From positions 692,501-756,500 of the forward strand of contig NZ_CP103834.1 in assembly GCF_029774175.1 (NCBI RefSeq): a DNA stretch of 64,000 nucleotides, given 5' to 3'. Below are positions 60,750 to 64,000 of the stretch, one piece after another (position 1 is the stretch's first letter; each line of letters starts with the position of its first letter). The notes below the pieces were generated by a model, which saw nothing but the letters and a program-made list of their open reading frames with translations, made no database searches and was not told the DNA's origin. Position numbers and translations under genes: made by a program. The DNA is from Actinobacillus genomosp. 1 (GTDB taxonomy: Bacteria > Pseudomonadota > Gammaproteobacteria > Enterobacterales > Pasteurellaceae).

Positions 60750-61313
60750 TTATTGTACTAATTTACACGCAAGCGGTGAACCGTTCGGATTAACCATTAC
60801 AACCGGTGCAGACGGACTACCTTGTGCTGCAATTAAATACTGCACGCCGGAAATACAATAACGGCGATAGCCGTCTGTTTTTTCAACTAAGAACGGATCA
60901 ACTTGACCACCAATGCTCTTAAATGTCGCTACTGCAGCCAGTACGGTATTTGCAGCATTTTGTGCATTTTCAACCGCTTGCGGCTGAGCAGTCGCCGCCG
61001 CCTGTTGTGTTTGAGTTTGTGCTTGAGCTGCTGTCGGAGCAAGCATTTCACTTAGCACATAACCTGCCGCCGCACCGGTTGCGAAACTCGCTAAACGGTT
61101 TCCACCATTTGCTTGCGGCTGTTGATTTGGAATCGCACGATTTTGTGTGTTATCAAATGTTGCATCTTTTTGCGTATTTGATTGAATAGATTGCGTTTTT
61201 TGTGCCGCAATCGGTTTACCCGTTACCGAACGAGATGAGCCGCCGCGCTTTGCTTCCGCAACGGTTGCGATAGATAATGCGATGATTGCAGAAAGAGTAA
61301 TAACTTTTTTCAT
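60750..61313 (-). CDS. Secreted Gln/Ala-rich protein of unknown function
   Basis: I do not recognise a named family. The 187 residues start with a Sec signal (MKKVITLSAIIALSIATVAEA, in part 1-21), then a low-complexity Gln/Asn/Ser region (about 25-75), a short hydrophobic stretch (FATGAAAGYVLSEML, about 76-90), an Ala/Gln-rich linker (93-125), and a compact end domain (about 128-187) with two cysteines (YRRYC and PLACKL) that could form a disulphide. A periplasmic or surface site is likely. It lies alone between epmB and efp, with its own terminator. Confidence 0.7.
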   Translation of the reverse strand: MKKVITLSAIIALSIATVAEAKRGGSSRSVTGKPIAAQKTQSIQSNTQKDATFDNTQNRAIPNQQPQANGGNRLASFATGAAAGYVLSEMLAPTAAQAQTQTQQAAATAQPQAVENAQNAANTVLAAVATFKSIGGQVDPFLVEKTDGYRRYCISGVQYLIAAQGSPSAPVVMVNPNGSPLACKLVQ

Positions 61314-61462
61314 TGAATTTCCCTTATCAATAAGATTTTTGAAGTATAGCGTAAAAACTTTTAGAGATCTTTCGCTAATTGCTGTATTATATGGGTCTTT
61401 TTGACAAATCCAATAGCGGATTTTTAAATTTTGTTAATTTCTTGTTAATTATTGAGGAAACA

Positions 61463-62029
61463 ATGGCTAGCTACAGCACTAATGACTTCAAACCGGGTTT
61501 AAAATTCATCCAAGATGGCGAACCTTGTGTAATCGTTGAAAACGAATTCGTTAAACCGGGTAAAGGTCAAGCATTTACCCGTACTAAAATCCGTAAATTA
61601 ATCTCTGGTAAAGTATTAGAGATTAACTTCAAATCAGGTACTTCTGTTGAAGCGGCGGATGTTGTTGATTATAACTACACTTATTCATATAAAGACGAAG
61701 ATTTCTGGTACTTTATGCACCCGGAAACATTCGAACAAATCTCTGTAGATGAAAAAGCATTAGGCGACAACGACAAATGGTTAGTTGATCAAGCCGAATG
61801 TATCATCACATTATGGAACGGTTCTGCAATTTCTGTAACTCCACCAAACTTCGTTGAATTAGAAGTGGTTGAAACCGATCCGGGTTTAAAAGGTGACACG
61901 GCAGGTACCGGTGGTAAACCGGCTACATTAAGCACCGGTGCGGTTGTTCGCGTACCGTTATTCGTACAAATCGGCGAAGTAATCCGTGTTGATACTCGTT
62001 CAGGCGAATACGTTTCACGTGTAAAATAA
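61463..62029 (+). CDS. efp: Elongation factor P
   Basis: Relieves ribosome stalling at consecutive prolines. The start at 61463 (MASYSTNDFKPGL) has GAGGAAA upstream; an in-frame start 28 codons earlier is not family-like. The modified lysine is Lys34 in VKPGKGQAF, the site that EpmA/EpmB lysylate, and epmB is nearby. Three beta-barrel domains end in RVDTRSGEYVSRVK as in E. coli. Length is 188 residues. Confidence 0.98.
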   Translation: MASYSTNDFKPGLKFIQDGEPCVIVENEFVKPGKGQAFTRTKIRKLISGKVLEINFKSGTSVEAADVVDYNYTYSYKDEDFWYFMHPETFEQISVDEKALGDNDKWLVDQAECIITLWNGSAISVTPPNFVELEVVETDPGLKGDTAGTGGKPATLSTGAVVRVPLFVQIGEVIRVDTRSGEYVSRVK

Positions 62030-62048
62030 TCTGATTTTATAAAAATCT

Positions 62049-62097
62049 AAGCGGTCGAATTTCTTGCAAATTTTGCAAACAATTCGACCGCTTTTTT
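62049..62097 (+). terminator. efp terminator made from an uptake-signal pair
   Basis: AAGCGGTCGAATT (62049-62061) and AATTCGACCGCTT (62081-62093) form a 13-bp stem around TTGCAAATTTTGCAAAC, followed by six T. The stop codon of the converging dynamin-like gene lies inside the T-run. Confidence 0.85.
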
Positions 62098-63997
62098 ATG
62101 ATTTTACCCCACCGAATAAATGCCAAATATTGCTGTATAAAGATGAAAGCGGATCTACTTTTTTATTTAATTCACTTTCTCCAGCACTTAATTCATTTTC
62201 TTCTGATTTATTTTCTTCTGATTCATCCTCTACTGCTTCCAACTCAAAATCAAATGCTTCAATTTCAATTTTATCCATATCAATATTCGGACGTTTTACT
62301 GAAGAACGTTTACCAAAAAGATTGTTAATCACTAATGTAAACTCATCCATTAGTTTACTGAGCTGATTTAGATGATCTTCTAATAGATTAGTAGTAAAAC
62401 GGCTAGAAATTTCATCAAGTTGATCATAGATTTTATGATTTCCTCTCTTAAAGTTTGCCATATTTAAATTAAACGAAATATCATCTAATGCTTCAGCCAG
62501 TGCTTTTCGTTCTTTGATTTCCTTTTTAATCGCAAATTGATAACTTGTTTCCACTTCATATAATTTACGTAGAATTTCTGTTTGCTTATTAGAAGAACGA
62601 TCTAATGAAGTTAGAAAGTCACCCAATTTTTTCCCCTTTTGATAAAAAGTTAATTCTTTGCCTTCAATAGAATTGTAAGCCGAAATACCGTCATATCGGA
62701 TATTGGCATCTTTTAATACCCTTACAAATTCTTCCTGAATCTTCTTAACATCACTTTCGGCTCTTAAATCCGCTTTATTCAACACAAAATAAACAGGCTT
62801 TTTGTTAGTACCTAATACTTCTTTTAAGAAGTTAATGTCTGTACGAGGAATTGTTCCATTAGCATCAGCACCAACTAACCAAATGAGTGCTTCAGCATCT
62901 TTAACATATTCCTTTGCAATCACACTATCATCTTCAGTATGTGAACCTTTTGATGAATTTGGGTTATATCCAGGTGTATCAACAAAACAAATATTTTTAT
63001 ACGCCAATTTAGTTGTTAAAAACATATAAGGCATAATATCCTTCAACTTAAACTTAAAAGACTGAATAAATTGGTGGTTAAGTTTATGTGATAAATTAGG
63101 ATCAATTTCTGTTAAATTGACTGTTCCTCCAGTTTTATTTACCCCAATAAGTTGATTTTTCTTACCTTTGCTATTCACTACATAAGTTGGAATTGCTGTA
63201 GTAGGTTCAATGGAACTAGGTAATTTCATCAATTTATCACTGAAAAAACTGCTGATAAATTCAGATTTACCCGCACTAAAACCACCACCAACTGCAATAG
63301 TTCTTGCTGAGTGAAATTCAGGGAATGCACTCACAATTTCTAATTCATTTGCAATCTGTTGTAATTTGAGCAAAGCCCCTGCTTCATCTTCCAATGAGGA
63401 TTCCTTTGCTGCAAATGCTAAGAAATCATTTTGTAGAATGTTCTTAAATGCTAATAAATGAGGACTTTCATTTTTTGCTGAAATTAGTGTCCCTACTAAT
63501 TGCTCTCGTAATATTGTATTTTCACGATACTTTTTAAAGTCGCTTTTCAAATATTCGTGTTCTTCCGATAACACATTATGTTCTTCTTGAAGAAATTCAA
63601 ATTTATTTTGGGTTTCTTTTAGGTCTTTTTTCGTAGTATTCAATTCTCCTTGTGTATCGAATAACTCATCATCAAGTTCATCAAATTCTTTCTCCTTTCT
63701 CTTTAATGAACGTCTAACACTTTCTAAAGTATCACTTTGCTCTAAAAATTTGTTTTCAGTTATCTTTAGATTAACTTGTGTTTGCTCTAAATTAGATTCC
63801 GATTGAGATAATTGCTCTTTTGTATTAGAAAGGTTAGAGGATAAACTTTCTTTATCTGTTTCTAATGCAGAAATAAATGCATCTACTTGAGCTAATTGGG
63901 AAGTGGTTTGTTGAACGACTTTCCCTTTGCCAAATAAAAAACCAACACGAGAAGTTTGCTCTAGTTGTTCTATAATGGTTTGTAACTCATTACGCAT
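62096..63997 (-). CDS. Dynamin-like GTPase with N-terminal coiled coil
   Basis: A 633-residue large GTPase. Residues 30-165 form a long coiled coil with repeated Leu/Glu/Lys heptads. The GTPase domain has G1 GGGFSAGKS (237-245), G2 Thr in IEPTTAIPT (263-271), G3 FVDTPG (338-343) and G4 LNKAD (406-410), the pattern of bacterial dynamin-like proteins. A helical stalk region follows (about 470-560) and then an acidic Glu/Ser-rich tail (about 580-615). No membrane helix is seen; lipid contact, if any, would be peripheral. Such proteins shape membranes, and some act in phage defence. The first ATG is three bases from the window edge and the frame is open to it, so the protein may be longer. Confidence 0.8.
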   Translation of the reverse strand: MRNELQTIIEQLEQTSRVGFLFGKGKVVQQTTSQLAQVDAFISALETDKESLSSNLSNTKEQLSQSESNLEQTQVNLKITENKFLEQSDTLESVRRSLKRKEKEFDELDDELFDTQGELNTTKKDLKETQNKFEFLQEEHNVLSEEHEYLKSDFKKYRENTILREQLVGTLISAKNESPHLLAFKNILQNDFLAFAAKESSLEDEAGALLKLQQIANELEIVSAFPEFHSARTIAVGGGFSAGKSEFISSFFSDKLMKLPSSIEPTTAIPTYVVNSKGKKNQLIGVNKTGGTVNLTEIDPNLSHKLNHQFIQSFKFKLKDIMPYMFLTTKLAYKNICFVDTPGYNPNSSKGSHTEDDSVIAKEYVKDAEALIWLVGADANGTIPRTDINFLKEVLGTNKKPVYFVLNKADLRAESDVKKIQEEFVRVLKDANIRYDGISAYNSIEGKELTFYQKGKKLGDFLTSLDRSSNKQTEILRKLYEVETSYQFAIKKEIKERKALAEALDDISFNLNMANFKRGNHKIYDQLDEISSRFTTNLLEDHLNQLSKLMDEFTLVINNLFGKRSSVKRPNIDMDKIEIEAFDFELEAVEDESEENKSEENELSAGESELNKKVDPLSSLYSNIWHLFGGVKS

Positions 63998-64000
63998 TTG

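Overview
This window is chromosomal DNA of a member of the Pasteurellaceae, most probably an Actinobacillus of the A. pleuropneumoniae / A. suis / A. lignieresii group. The reasons are the many copies of the Actinobacillus-type uptake signal core (ACAAGCGGT and its complement), often as inverted pairs after genes; an FNR protein that reads as HlyX; and Pasteurellaceae versions of the metY-rimP-nusA-infB, alaS-csrA, sspAB and efp loci. Intact nadV suggests a strain that can grow on nicotinamide and so does not need V factor. The species cannot be fixed from the sequence alone.

Layout. 1-7.8 kb: the end of ftsK, a ypfJ-type metalloprotease, aroG behind a TrpR-like palindrome, tsaB, an unexplained 0.4 kb gap, tdk, zapB, glpX and a NIF3 protein. 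7.9-13.1 kb (minus strand): macB without macA, cpxA and cpxR separated by a terminator, and mazG. 13.2-23.5 kb (plus strand): a tiny membrane protein, accD, folC, initiator tRNA metY, rimP-nusA-infB, rbfA-truB, mltB and a one-repeat YegP-like protein. 23.5-31 kb: ackA-pta, cpdB and nadV. 31-41.5 kb: a major porin, priC, galU, manB, csrA, alaS, uspA, hlyX and sspAB. 41.6-47.2 kb: purE-ansA-purK behind a PurR box, aspC and pepP. 47.2-48.4 kb: a repeat-bearing intergenic stretch followed by a lone SLATT-domain membrane protein. 48.4-58 kb: uvrB, a Fur- and CRP-controlled efeO-efeB cluster that ends in what looks like only the N-terminal part of an FTR1 iron permease, then sbcB / UDG-like / rnm, and clcA. 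58-64 kb: asnS, epmB, a secreted Gln/Ala-rich protein, efp, and a coiled-coil dynamin-like GTPase that reaches the window edge.

Most of the window is housekeeping: translation (metY, rimP, nusA, infB, rbfA, truB, tsaB, alaS, asnS, efp with its modifier epmB), envelope stress (CpxRA), purine and C2 metabolism, and DNA repair (uvrB, sbcB, priC). The parts that look accessory are the SLATT gene with its flanking repeats, the dynamin-like gene at the right edge, the shortened efe cluster and nadV. No insertion sequence, prophage, CRISPR array or rRNA operon was seen. The best candidates for something not fully described are the lone SLATT effector, the dynamin-like gene (whose partner may lie beyond the edge), the 4.56-4.86 kb gap with paired palindromes, and the stand-alone FTR1 N-terminal domain.
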